A DNA stretch of 64,000 bases from Thalassobius sp965218685 (lineage in GTDB: Bacteria > Pseudomonadota > Alphaproteobacteria > Rhodobacterales > Rhodobacteraceae), in the NCBI RefSeq assembly GCF_965218685.1, contig NZ_OZ244657.1:186001-250000 (forward strand), given 5' to 3'. The translations under genes were made by a program, and so were the position numbers. Positions 37,707-45,861 of the stretch are shown here, piece by piece; the stretch's first letter is position 1, and the number at the start of each line of letters is the position of its first letter. The notes below the pieces were generated by a model. It was not told the origin of the DNA, searched no databases, and saw only the letters and a program-made list of their open reading frames with translations.

Positions 37707-38626
37707 GCGATCCGACATATCCTGACGTGGTGCAATGGGCCGTACCCTTTTTCATCGCCGCCATCCTGATCGAGCTGATCTGGATCGTGATCAAACGCCG
37801 GGGCGGGCGGTACGAAACCCGCGACGCGCTGACCAGCCTGATCATGGGCGCAGGCAATGTGGCCGCCGGGATTCTGTTGGGTTTCGTAGCCTATGGGTTT
37901 TTCATGTTTCTGTGGACGCTCACGCCGCTGGATCTGGGGATCTCGTGGTGGGTGGTGGCGCTGTGCTTTGTTCTGGACGACCTGCGGTATTACTGGGTGC
38001 ACCGGTTTGGCCACCGCATCCGCTGGGTCTGGGCCAGTCATGTGAACCACCACTCCAGCCAGCATTACAACCTGACAACGGCGCTGCGACAGACCTGGAC
38101 GGGAACGTTCACCTTCATGATGATCCTGCGCGCGCCTTTGATCCTGCTGGGATTTCACCCCGCGATGGTCCTGTTTTGCGGCGGGCTGAACCTGATCTAC
38201 CAGTTCTGGATCCATACCGAGGCGATCGGCAAGCTGCCCCGCTGGTTCGAGGCGATCATGAACACGCCCAGCCACCACCGCGTCCACCACGGCCGCAACC
38301 CACGCTATCTGGATGCCAACTATGCCGGGGTTTTCATCGTCTGGGACAAGATGTTCGGCACCTTCGTCCCCGAGCTGGAAGAGGACAAGGTTGAATACGG
38401 GCTGGTGCGCAACCTGGGAACGTTCAACCCACTGCGTGTCGCCTTTCATGAATGGCTTGGCGTGCTGCGCGACATCCTGCGCCCCGGCCTCAGCTTGCGT
38501 CAGCGGCTGATGTACGCGGTGGCGCCCCCCGGCTGGAGCCATGATGGCAGTCGCGAGACATCCGAGCAGATCAAAGCCCGCCATCTGGCCGCCAACCCCA
38601 ACGACCGCGGCTCGCCCGGGTTCTAA
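37703..38626 (+). CDS. sterol desaturase / fatty acid hydroxylase family protein
   Basis: A 307-residue integral-membrane di-iron enzyme. Several helices plus the histidine clusters HRFGH, HVNHHSSQH and HHRVHHGRN, which form the di-iron site of the superfamily. Bacterial members hydroxylate carotenoids, ornithine lipids or other lipids; the substrate here cannot be told. It is translationally coupled to the small membrane protein upstream. Its stop codon overlaps that of the convergent tag gene by four bases. Confidence 0.88.
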   Translation: MSDPTYPDVVQWAVPFFIAAILIELIWIVIKRRGGRYETRDALTSLIMGAGNVAAGILLGFVAYGFFMFLWTLTPLDLGISWWVVALCFVLDDLRYYWVHRFGHRIRWVWASHVNHHSSQHYNLTTALRQTWTGTFTFMMILRAPLILLGFHPAMVLFCGGLNLIYQFWIHTEAIGKLPRWFEAIMNTPSHHRVHHGRNPRYLDANYAGVFIVWDKMFGTFVPELEEDKVEYGLVRNLGTFNPLRVAFHEWLGVLRDILRPGLSLRQRLMYAVAPPGWSHDGSRETSEQIKARHLAANPNDRGSPGF

Positions 38627-39210
38627 CCGGGCAGGCCGCCCTTTCCTTGTGCAGCCACAGGGCCATGACACGGGCAATCAACCAAGTGGTCATTCACCAT
38701 CCCACATGCCTGCATGAATGCATAGACGATGGTGGGGCCGCAAAACTTGAAGCCCGCTTTCTTCAAATCCTTCGAAATTTGTTCTGAAATTTTTGTCGAG
38801 GCGGGAACCTGGGCCATCGAAGTCCATTGGTTCTGCAAGGGCTTGAAGTCCACATATTTCCAAAGGAAGCGGTCAAAGCCCTCGTCCGCCTCGATACGCT
38901 GCCAAGCCTGCGCGTTGGTTATCGCGGCTTCGATCTTACCGCGATGACGCACAATTCCGGGATTTTGCAGCAGACGGGCAACCTCGGACGGACCCCAGGT
39001 TGCTATCACATTCGGATCAAATCCCTGAAAAGCCTCGCGAAAATTATCACGCTTCTTCAGGATCGTGATCCAACTCAGCCCCGCCTGGAACCCATCCAGA
39101 ATCAGCTTTTCCCACAGCGCGCGACTGTCGTATTCTGGCACGCCCCATTCGTAATCGTGGTAGTCCAAATAGATCTGACCGGGCCCCGCCCAGCTGCATC
39201 GCTCGTTCAT
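38623..39210 (-). CDS. tag: DNA-3-methyladenine glycosylase I
   Basis: Removes 3-methyladenine from alkylated DNA to begin base-excision repair. The 195-residue helix-hairpin-helix family protein has the typical N-terminus with C5 and H18, and the C-terminal H-x3-D-C-P-C-H; Tag's zinc ligands are a Cys, two His and a Cys from these ends. EWGVPEYD carries the conserved base-pocket Glu. GAGGTG lies ahead of the ATG at 39210. Confidence 0.93.
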   Translation of the reverse strand: MNERCSWAGPGQIYLDYHDYEWGVPEYDSRALWEKLILDGFQAGLSWITILKKRDNFREAFQGFDPNVIATWGPSEVARLLQNPGIVRHRGKIEAAITNAQAWQRIEADEGFDRFLWKYVDFKPLQNQWTSMAQVPASTKISEQISKDLKKAGFKFCGPTIVYAFMQACGMVNDHLVDCPCHGPVAAQGKGGLPG

Positions 39211-39299
39211 TTTCACCTCGATTACGCGTCTTCGATCATTTTGCGAAAATTAGAACAAAATGTGAATATTAAACATCTGCTAAGGTCTGAGGCCGCAAT

Positions 39300-40178
39300 G
39301 TGTCCGTGGCAAAAAACCCGGAGAGAATCGTGGGCAAGCGGAACAGCAAGAAATGGAAAGAGGTGCTGCCAGATCAGCAATCGCCCCTGGACGCGGCCGT
39401 GGCTGCGCGCGACGCCATGGTGATCCAGATGGTCCAAGAGGCAGTGAAGCACAAACAGGTCGCACTGGCCTATCAGCCCGTGGTTCAAACTGCCCGCACC
39501 TCGCAAACCGCCTTTTACGAAGGGTTGATCCGGCTGTTTGACGAAACCGGGCGCATCATCCCCGCGCGCGATTTCATCGACCAGATCGAAGAGACCGAGA
39601 TCGGGCGAAAAATCGACTGTCTGGCCCTGGAAAAAGGTCTGAAGGCACTGCGCGATTCACCACAAATTCGTCTGTCCATCAACATGTCCGCCCGCTCGAT
39701 CGGGTATCCGCCCTGGACGGACACGCTCAAACGCGGACTGCGCGCCGACCCAACCGTTGCCGAACGCCTGATCCTGGAGATCACGGAACGATCGGCGATG
39801 ACCGTGCCCGAGCTGGTCGTCCGCTTCATGTCGGACCTGCAACGTAAGGGAATCAGCTTTGCGCTGGATGATTTCGGCGCGGGCTATACATCGTTCAGAT
39901 ATCTGCGCGACTTCTATTTCGATATCCTGAAAATAGATGGTGAGTTTATTCGCAATATCCATACGGACCCGGATAATCAGGTCCTGACCAAGGCCATGGT
40001 CGCTATCGCACGGCAGTTCGACATGTTCACGGTCGCCGAATCCGTAGAATCTATATCTGATGTCAAATGGTTACAGCAAATCGGGGTGGACTGCCTGCAA
40101 GGTTATTATTTTGGCGCTCCGACCATTCACCCACCTTGGAAAGAACCGGCCCTGGGCCAAAACCGTCAGCGCGCCTAG
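39300..40178 (+). CDS. stand-alone EAL-domain cyclic-di-GMP phosphodiesterase-like protein
   Basis: Up to 292 residues, almost wholly an EAL domain. The name motif is E-G-L in YEGLIRL; the other catalytic and metal sites are visible: NMSARS, LEITERSA, DDFGAGYTSF, KIDGEFIRN, AESVES and QGYYFGAP. That set suggests activity. There is no GGDEF, PAS, membrane helix or signal peptide, so it is probably a cytosolic enzyme hydrolysing cyclic-di-GMP. The start is uncertain: GTG at 39300 (GAGG 7 bp away) or GTG at 39330 (GGAGA 5 bp away). Confidence 0.85.
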   Translation: MSVAKNPERIVGKRNSKKWKEVLPDQQSPLDAAVAARDAMVIQMVQEAVKHKQVALAYQPVVQTARTSQTAFYEGLIRLFDETGRIIPARDFIDQIEETEIGRKIDCLALEKGLKALRDSPQIRLSINMSARSIGYPPWTDTLKRGLRADPTVAERLILEITERSAMTVPELVVRFMSDLQRKGISFALDDFGAGYTSFRYLRDFYFDILKIDGEFIRNIHTDPDNQVLTKAMVAIARQFDMFTVAESVESISDVKWLQQIGVDCLQGYYFGAPTIHPPWKEPALGQNRQRA

Positions 40179-40210
40179 GCAACGCTGCGGCGCGGCAATT
40201 CTCCGCAGTT

Positions 40211-40223
40211 GCCGCAGTGCGGC
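40211..40223. repeat. TGC-type inverted repeat upstream of phaA
   Basis: GCCGCA-G-TGCGGC, perfect 6-bp arms with one central base, about 95 bp before phaA. Alphaproteobacterial PhaR is known to bind TGC-rich dyads (reported as CTGC-N3/4-GCAG in Paracoccus). This dyad does not match that exactly, so it is only a candidate operator. Confidence 0.35.
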
Positions 40224-40317
40224 CATTGTTTTATGACGTGACGTTAAGGCGGGGAGTCCAGGGCCCGCACACTGCGCGCCCGGCGCTCCTTGACCAGACA
40301 ATTGGTGGAGGATGAAC

Positions 40318-41493
40318 ATGACCAATGTTGTAATCGTTTCGGCAGCCCGCACGGCCGTCGGTTCGTTTAGCGGCTCTTTCGCAAACACCCCTGCGCACGA
40401 TCTGGGCGCTTCCGTTCTGGAAGCCATTGTAGAGCGCGCTGGCATCGACAAATCCGAGGTTTCCGAGACGATTCTGGGTCAGGTTCTGACCGGTGGACAG
40501 GGTCAAAACCCCGCGCGTCAGGCTCATATCAACGCCGGCCTGCCGAAAGAAAGCGCTGCCTGGGGCATCAACCAGGTCTGTGGTTCGGGTCTGCGCGCCG
40601 TCGCACTGGGTGCTCAGCACGTCCAACTGGGTGACGCGAATATTGTCGCCGCGGGCGGCCAGGAAAACATGACCCTCAGCCCCCACGTTGCGCACCTGCG
40701 TGCCGGCACCAAGATGGGCGACGTCAAGTACATCGACTCGATGATTCGCGATGGTCTGTGGGACGCGTTCAACGGCTACCACATGGGTCAAACTGCTGAA
40801 AACGTTGCTGAACAGTGGCAGATCAGCCGCGACATGCAGGACGAATTCGCCGTTGCTTCGCAGAACAAAGCCGAGGCTGCCCAAAAGGCAGGCAAGTTCG
40901 ATGACGAGGTGATCCCCTTCACCGTCAAGACCCGCAAGGGTGAAATCGTCGTCGATAAAGACGAATACATCCGCCACGGCGCCACCATGGAAGCCATGCA
41001 GAAACTGCGCCCCGCCTTCGCCAAGGATGGCTCGGTCACCGCGGCGAATGCCTCGGGTCTGAACGATGGTGCGGCCGCTGTGCTGCTGATGAGCGCTGAC
41101 GAAGCCGAAAAACGCGGCTTGGAGCCACTGGCCCGCATCGCCTCGTACGCCACCGCTGGCCTGGACCCGTCGATCATGGGCGTCGGCCCGATCTATGCGT
41201 CGCGCAAGGCACTGGACAAAGCTGGCTGGGCCGTGGGCGATCTGGATCTGATCGAAGCCAACGAAGCCTTCGCCGCGCAAGCCTGCGCCGTGAACAAGGA
41301 CATGGGCTGGGATCCGTCGATCGTAAACGTGAACGGCGGCGCCATCGCCATCGGTCACCCGATCGGTGCCTCGGGCTGCCGTATCCTGAACACCCTGCTG
41401 TTTGAAATGAAGCGTCGTGAGGCCAAGAAAGGCCTGGCGACGCTGTGTATCGGCGGCGGTATGGGCGTGGCCATGTGCCTCGAGCGTCCCTAA
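40318..41493 (+). CDS. phaA: acetyl-CoA C-acetyltransferase (beta-ketothiolase)
   Basis: Condenses two acetyl-CoA to acetoacetyl-CoA, first step of polyhydroxybutyrate synthesis. The 391-residue product keeps the thiolase catalytic set: nucleophile C88 in NQVCGSG, H347 in GHPIGASG and C377 in CIGGGMG, the same spacing as classic PhaA. The ATG at 40318 fits GGAGG 8 bp upstream and the family N-terminus MTNVVIVSAART; an ATG six bases earlier is too close. A strong terminator separates it from phaB. Confidence 0.95.
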   Translation: MTNVVIVSAARTAVGSFSGSFANTPAHDLGASVLEAIVERAGIDKSEVSETILGQVLTGGQGQNPARQAHINAGLPKESAAWGINQVCGSGLRAVALGAQHVQLGDANIVAAGGQENMTLSPHVAHLRAGTKMGDVKYIDSMIRDGLWDAFNGYHMGQTAENVAEQWQISRDMQDEFAVASQNKAEAAQKAGKFDDEVIPFTVKTRKGEIVVDKDEYIRHGATMEAMQKLRPAFAKDGSVTAANASGLNDGAAAVLLMSADEAEKRGLEPLARIASYATAGLDPSIMGVGPIYASRKALDKAGWAVGDLDLIEANEAFAAQACAVNKDMGWDPSIVNVNGGAIAIGHPIGASGCRILNTLLFEMKRREAKKGLATLCIGGGMGVAMCLERP

Positions 41494-41520
41494 GGAATTT
41501 GACGGTTTGACCGTTAATCC

Positions 41521-41549
41521 GGGGGCGCTGTCATGGCGCCCCCTTTTTT
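41521..41549 (+). terminator. rho-independent terminator of phaA
   Basis: A perfect 8-bp GC stem, GGGGGCGC with GCGCCCCC, a 7-nt loop and six T, 28 bp after the phaA stop. It implies that phaB has its own promoter. Confidence 0.92.
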
Positions 41550-41614
41550 GTTCCATGGCCCTGCTTCGCAACGCTGCAAAAGCGAAAAAATTGCATTATG
41601 GGGTCGCTTTTATC

Positions 41615-41631
41615 GCGCAACAATATTGCGC
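41615..41631. repeat. inverted repeat GCGCAA-N5-TTGCGC upstream of phaB
   Basis: Perfect 6-bp arms with a 5-bp AT centre, about 60 bp before phaB and after the phaA terminator. It is in an A/T-rich promoter-like stretch, so it is a reasonable operator candidate for a PHB regulator such as PhaR; identity unproven. Confidence 0.4.
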
Positions 41632-41690
41632 ACACGAGACATAAAGAGTAACAGAGTTACCAAGATATTAAGCCAATTTGGAGGAAGACC

Positions 41691-42413
41691 ATGGCAAGAG
41701 TAGCACTCGTCACCGGCGGTTCGCGCGGCATCGGCGCAGCCATTTCGAAAGCCCTGCAAGCGGACGGTTGCACCGTTGCAGCCACCTATGCCGGAAATGA
41801 CGAAGCCGCAGCGAAATTCACCGCGGAAACCGGCATCAAGACCTACAAGTGGAATGTCGGCGACTATGAAAGTTCGGCTGCAGGCATCGCCAAGGTCGAA
41901 GAAGAACTGGGCCCGATCGACATCGTTGTCGCAAACGCCGGCATCACCCGTGACGCTCCGTTCCACAAGATGACTCCTCAGCAGTGGCAAGAAGTCATCG
42001 ACACGAACCTGACCGGCGTGTTCAACACCGTTCACCCGATTTGGCCAGGTATGCGCGAGCGCAAATTCGGCCGAATCGTCGTGATCAGCTCGATCAACGG
42101 TCAGAAAGGTCAGTTCGCTCAGGTAAACTATGCCGCGACCAAAGCCGGTGATCTGGGCATTATCAAGTCGCTGGCCCAGGAAGGCGCCCGCGCTGGCATC
42201 ACCGCCAACGCCGTTTGCCCCGGCTACATCGCCACCGAGATGGTGATGGCTGTTCCCGAGAAGGTCCGCGAATCGATCATCGGTCAGATCCCTGCCGGCC
42301 GTTTGGGCGAGCCTGAAGAAATCGCACGCTGCGTATCCTTCCTGGCTTCGGACGATGCGGGCTTTGTCAACGGTTCGACGATTTCGGCCAACGGCGCTCA
42401 GTTCTTCGTCTGA
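41691..42413 (+). CDS. phaB: acetoacetyl-CoA reductase
   Basis: NADPH-dependent SDR that makes (R)-3-hydroxybutyryl-CoA for PHB synthase. The 240-residue product has TGGSRGIG at 8-15, NAG at 82-84, catalytic S134, Y147 and K151 in the usual spacing, and the C-terminal GYIATEM substrate loop. TTGGAGGAAG precedes the ATG. The two terminators around it show it is a single-gene transcript. The PHB synthase phaC is not in this window. Confidence 0.95.
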   Translation: MARVALVTGGSRGIGAAISKALQADGCTVAATYAGNDEAAAKFTAETGIKTYKWNVGDYESSAAGIAKVEEELGPIDIVVANAGITRDAPFHKMTPQQWQEVIDTNLTGVFNTVHPIWPGMRERKFGRIVVISSINGQKGQFAQVNYAATKAGDLGIIKSLAQEGARAGITANAVCPGYIATEMVMAVPEKVRESIIGQIPAGRLGEPEEIARCVSFLASDDAGFVNGSTISANGAQFFV

Positions 42414-42433
42414 TCGTCGCTAGTCAGAAACGC

Positions 42434-42463
42434 AAAGGGCCGGTCCTGCGACCGGCCCTTTTT
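42434..42463 (+). terminator. rho-independent terminator of phaB
   Basis: A perfect 12-bp stem (42434-42445 with 42450-42461), a 4-nt loop and a T-run, 20 bp after the phaB stop. It may also serve the convergent small gene, since the opposite foot is A-rich. Confidence 0.93.
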
Positions 42464-42488
42464 CGTGCCTCGTAAGTCCCGGATTGGG

Positions 42489-42650
42489 TCAGCGGGGCGA
42501 TCCCGTAAGAGCAGCGCTCAGCGGAATATTTCTGGTCTGACCCCTCGTGCGGAACAGAGCCTTGACCAACAGGCGCAGCGCGGCGCCACGTTCGGCATGG
42601 GCTTTGTCCAGGGCTTTCTTGGTGCGGGCATTTGCGGTTGCTTCGTACAT
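42489..42650 (-). CDS. small basic protein of unknown function
   Basis: A 53-residue protein starting MYEATANARTKKALDKAHAE, then RGAALRLLVKALFR and a basic tail. It has an ideal AAGGAGG five bases before the ATG, one of the best in the window, which argues that it is translated. It is convergent with phaB and divergent from a LysR gene. The helix is amphipathic and positively charged, but no family is recognised. A longer frame to 42716 exists but lacks such a site. Confidence 0.62.
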   Translation of the reverse strand: MYEATANARTKKALDKAHAERGAALRLLVKALFRTRGQTRNIPLSAALTGSPR

Positions 42651-42738
42651 ACCGGCCTCCTTTGCTGCAAAATTCTTAACTGCAATCAATATGATCCCTG
42701 CATCCAAAGCTGACAAACGAGACTTTTCACCACTTCGA

Positions 42739-42753
42739 TTAAGCTGTACTTAA
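42739..42753. repeat. TTAAG-N5-CTTAA dyad ahead of the LysR gene
   Basis: Perfect 5-bp arms with a 5-bp centre, ending 5 bp before the LysR start. The size suits a LysR T-N11-A-type operator for autoregulation. This is positional inference only. Confidence 0.35.
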
Positions 42754-42758
42754 GTGAT

Positions 42759-43706
42759 ATGACCGAACGCCTGCCCCCATTGACCGCACTGCGCGCCTTC
42801 GAGGCCGCCTCTCGTCACATGTCTTTTGCCAAGGCCGCCGACGAATTGCACGTGACCCCCGCCGCGCTGTCCTTTCAGATTAAATCTCTGGAAGAGCATC
42901 TAGGAACGCCGCTTTTTCGCCGTCTGAACCGCGCGGTTGAACTGACCGAGGCTGGCAAGACCCTGGCCCCCGGCACAGCCGAGGGGTTCCAAACGCTTGC
43001 CGGCGCCTGGCGTGCGACGCGCCGCCTGCTGGACGACAGCAGCCTGACAATCACCGCCGGCCCCGCACTGACGGCCAAATGGCTGGCCCCGCGCCTGTTC
43101 GATTTCGCCCGCGCCCACCCCGAAATCGAGCTGCGCTTCTCGGCCACGCTGAAGATCATCGATCTGGAGCGTGATGACGTCGATGTGGCCATCCGCTTCG
43201 GCTATGACGATTTTGACGACCTGTATTCGGTACCCGCGCGCAAAGAGTGGCTGACCCCGGTGATGACGCCCGAACTGGCCGCGCAATACCCCACCCCCCA
43301 AAGCTTGGAACACGCGCCGCTGCTGTACGATGATTCGATTGATTTTCTGAACCCACGCTGCGACTGGCCCACCTGGTTCCGCGCTGCCGGGCTGACCTTT
43401 CCTCCCAGCAGAGGGCTTCATTTCTCGAACGCCGATCACGCGATTGATGCGGCCGTGACGGGTGCGGGCGTGGCCCTGGGTCGGCGCCCGATGATCATCA
43501 AGGACGTGATGGAGGGACGCCTGGTCACCCCCTTCAAACTGGCGATCGAGACCAAGGCGCGCTTTCGCTTTCTTTGCGTAAAAGGCGCCGAGAAACGCGC
43601 ACCGATCGCGGCGTTCCGCGACTGGTTTCTTGCAGAGATCGAGAAAACCGCGCATATCTCGGACGATTTCGAAATTATCCCGGTCGAGGACATCCCCGCA
43701 TCATGA
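42759..43706 (+). CDS. LysR-family regulator, GcvA-like
   Basis: 315 residues: N-terminal helix-turn-helix (ALRAFEAASRHMSFAKAADELHVTPAALSFQIKSLEEHLG) and a C-terminal ligand-binding domain. The P-L-F-R-R motif and LPPLTALRAFEAA start match the GcvA branch, but nothing here shows that it controls gcv; the operon in this window is under a riboswitch. Its stop overlaps the start of a DMT transporter gene (ATGA), so that transporter is the likely co-regulated partner. Confidence 0.9.
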   Translation: MTERLPPLTALRAFEAASRHMSFAKAADELHVTPAALSFQIKSLEEHLGTPLFRRLNRAVELTEAGKTLAPGTAEGFQTLAGAWRATRRLLDDSSLTITAGPALTAKWLAPRLFDFARAHPEIELRFSATLKIIDLERDDVDVAIRFGYDDFDDLYSVPARKEWLTPVMTPELAAQYPTPQSLEHAPLLYDDSIDFLNPRCDWPTWFRAAGLTFPPSRGLHFSNADHAIDAAVTGAGVALGRRPMIIKDVMEGRLVTPFKLAIETKARFRFLCVKGAEKRAPIAAFRDWFLAEIEKTAHISDDFEIIPVEDIPAS

Positions 43707-44566
43707 GCTCCACCCGCGCCACCGCGATTGGTTTTATCGCTGTTCTGTTGTGGGCGCTTTTGGCGCTGTTCACCGTCGGTTCGGCCCCCACGCCACCCTT
43801 GCTGCTGAACGCGATCTGCTTTGCCATCGGCGGTACAATCGGCCTGATCTGGACTGGGATGACGGGTGGGTTTTCACGTCTGCGCGCGGTGCCGCTGCGG
43901 GTTTATATTTTTGGCACGGTCGGCCTGTTCGGCTATCACGCGCTGTATTTCAGCGCCCTGCGCCTTGCCCCAGCGGCCGAGGCAGGGCTGATCGCCTATC
44001 TCTGGCCTTTGTTGATCGTGCTGTTTTCCGGCCTGCTGCCCGGCGAATCACTCAAGAGCGGGCACATCCTGGGCGCGATCATCGGGTTTCTGGGCGCGGC
44101 CCTAATCATCGGAGGCGGAGGCGCAGGTTTCGACCCAGACGCCTTGCCCGGCTATCTTCTGGCGTTGGGGTGCGCCCTGATGTGGAGCAGTTATTCCGTC
44201 CTGTCCCGCCACATCGGCGACGCCCCGACCGAGACCGTGGCCATCTTCTGCGTTGCCACCGCGATTCTGTCCGCACTGCTGCATCTGGCCACGGAACAGA
44301 CCGTGTGGCCGCAGGGCGGCATCGGCTGGGCGTCAACCATTGCGTTGGGACTTGGGCCCGTCGGGCTGGCGTTCTATGTTTGGGATATCGGGGTAAAACG
44401 CGGGGATATTCAACTGCTTGGCGTCGCTTCTTACGCGGCTCCGCTGCTTTCAACCCTGGTTTTGGTTGGGGTGGGCGTGGCGCAACCCAGTTGGGCGCTG
44501 GCCATCTCGGCCCTGTTGATCACCGGCGGCGCAGCCTTGGCCGCGCGCGCCAGCCTTAACTCGTAA
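43703..44566 (+). CDS. DMT-superfamily (EamA) transporter
   Basis: A 287-residue inner-membrane protein with ten predicted helices in two EamA halves. It resembles the aromatic amino acid/YddG-like exporters (LYFSALRLAPAAEAGLIAYLWPLLIVLFS), but the substrate is not clear. Translationally coupled to the LysR gene. It abuts the convergent YdcH-like gene with no gap. The start at 43703 is set by the ATGA overlap. Confidence 0.87.
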   Translation: MSSTRATAIGFIAVLLWALLALFTVGSAPTPPLLLNAICFAIGGTIGLIWTGMTGGFSRLRAVPLRVYIFGTVGLFGYHALYFSALRLAPAAEAGLIAYLWPLLIVLFSGLLPGESLKSGHILGAIIGFLGAALIIGGGGAGFDPDALPGYLLALGCALMWSSYSVLSRHIGDAPTETVAIFCVATAILSALLHLATEQTVWPQGGIGWASTIALGLGPVGLAFYVWDIGVKRGDIQLLGVASYAAPLLSTLVLVGVGVAQPSWALAISALLITGGAALAARASLNS

Positions 44567-44734
44567 TCAGGCCATCTCGAGACGGCTAATCTCTTCCTTG
44601 AGACGCAGTTTCTGCTTTTTGAGATCGGCGATCTCGGCGTCGCTGGAGCCAGGGGCGCGTTGCGCCTCTTCGACTCGCTGCGAGAGGGACAGGTGTTTCT
44701 TCTTCAGTTCCTCGACGTGCGAACTCAAGCTCAT
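44567..44734 (-). CDS. YdcH-like DUF465 protein
   Basis: A 55-residue coiled-coil protein (SHVEELKKKHLSLSQRVEEA and later EIADLKKQKLRLKEEI), the classic DUF465 pattern common in proteobacteria. Function unknown. GAGGAG lies about 7 bp ahead of the ATG at 44734; an ATG six bases earlier is too close. It directly abuts the stop of the convergent transporter gene. Too short for usual open-frame cut-offs, but the family match is clear. Confidence 0.85.
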   Translation of the reverse strand: MSLSSHVEELKKKHLSLSQRVEEAQRAPGSSDAEIADLKKQKLRLKEEISRLEMA

Positions 44735-44850
44735 GGGCATTCTCCTCTCAATGTAAAATTAGCATGACAAGTGCAGCACAAGAATCGCTCTCTGTCACGC
44801 GGCAGCGCAGAAATTTTGGGCTTAATTTGAGGGATGCGGCAAGATGTGGC

Positions 44851-45597
44851 TTAGAACGGCAGCGCCGCCCCGTTCCGCAGCACAGAACTGATCAGCTGCG
44901 AGTAATCCTCACCATCGCCATTATGCGCCACGCCGTCGTGCACGACGACCCCCGGATGCAGCCGAAAATCGGCCCGTCCGCCGTTGCGACCGCGCAGCAG
45001 GAACAACTGGGGCGCCCGGCCCTGACGGGGCAAGAAGGGCACCAGCTCCAGACTGCCAAGGCGGGCCTGCATGGCGCTCATAAGCTCAGGCAGGCGCTCA
45101 ATGCGCTGGATGAAAGTCACATAGCCCTTGGGTTTGCAGCGCCGCGCGGCCACCTCGACCCATTGCGTCAAAGGGGTTTCACCAGCCAGCGCCACATCGC
45201 GACCGGCATCCTGCGCGGCAGACCCGTCAGAGCGTTTGAAATAAGGTGGATTGGCGATCACGTGGTCGAACTGAGCGTCGCGCAACTCGGCTGGCAGGGC
45301 CGTCAGATCGGCGGTAAACACCTGCATCTGGGCACCATTTTCAGCGGCGTTCCGTCGCGCCAGCTCTGCATAGCCGGGCTGCAATTCGACCCCGGTCAGC
45401 TGCACCCCCGGCACCCGCGCGGCCAAGCACAACGAGGCCGTCCCTGCCCCGCATCCCAGCTCGAGCACGCGTTGCCCTGCCTTGGCCGGTACCGAGGCGG
45501 CCAGCCACACGGGATCTACACCGGCGCGGTATCCTTTCTTGGGCTGCCAGATACGCACCCGTCCGCCCAGGAAGTCATCGCAGCTTAGCTCATCCAT
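44851..45597 (-). CDS. trmN6: tRNA1(Val) A37 N6-methyltransferase-like
   Basis: An SAM-dependent methyltransferase of 248 residues. Motif I is LELGCGAG at 45-52 and the amino-methyltransferase catalytic motif is N116-P-P-Y119. The early GGRVRIWQPKKGYRAGVDPVWLAA matches the TrmN6/YfiC family, which methylates A37 of tRNA-Val in E. coli. The tRNA target in this organism is an inference. The start overlaps the end of the DUF2007 gene by eight bases, so the two are coupled. Confidence 0.88.
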   Translation of the reverse strand: MDELSCDDFLGGRVRIWQPKKGYRAGVDPVWLAASVPAKAGQRVLELGCGAGTASLCLAARVPGVQLTGVELQPGYAELARRNAAENGAQMQVFTADLTALPAELRDAQFDHVIANPPYFKRSDGSAAQDAGRDVALAGETPLTQWVEVAARRCKPKGYVTFIQRIERLPELMSAMQARLGSLELVPFLPRQGRAPQLFLLRGRNGGRADFRLHPGVVVHDGVAHNGDGEDYSQLISSVLRNGAALPF

Positions 45598-45805
45598 CCA
45601 GCGCAATCCCGTTGTCGGTCAAAACCCGGGCAGCAGGCACATAATCGTCGCTGGCCACCATCAGGCGCCGCGGGAAAAGACCTATCCCGCCCTCAAGCAC
45701 GCTCATATTTACGTCCATTTCAAAGCAGTCTATACCCTCGCCCTGAAGCAAAGCTTTTGCAAAGGCGATGATCGTCGGGTCGGTCGTACTCAGAAGCTGT
45801 TTCAT
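45590..45805 (-). CDS. DUF2007 signal-transducing-like small protein
   Basis: 71 residues with the DUF2007 pattern: MKQLLSTTDPTIIAFAKALL, GEGIDCFEMD and LMVASDDYVPAARVL. The domain is thought to resemble PII-like small regulatory folds, but its role is unknown. It is coupled to trmN6 and divergent from the polyprenyl synthase gene with 56 bp between starts. The Shine-Dalgarno is not obvious; a longer frame lacks family similarity. Confidence 0.8.
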   Translation of the reverse strand: MKQLLSTTDPTIIAFAKALLQGEGIDCFEMDVNMSVLEGGIGLFPRRLMVASDDYVPAARVLTDNGIALDG

Positions 45806-45861
45806 AATTGGGGAATTAAGGGCATGGAGCGCCATTTGTCGAGCCATGTGACGGTACAGTG

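Noticed and set aside
42759..43706. LysR regulator as activator of the gcv operon because it is GcvA-like
   Set aside because: It lies 23 kb away, the gcv operon here has a riboswitch, and the LysR gene is coupled to a transporter.
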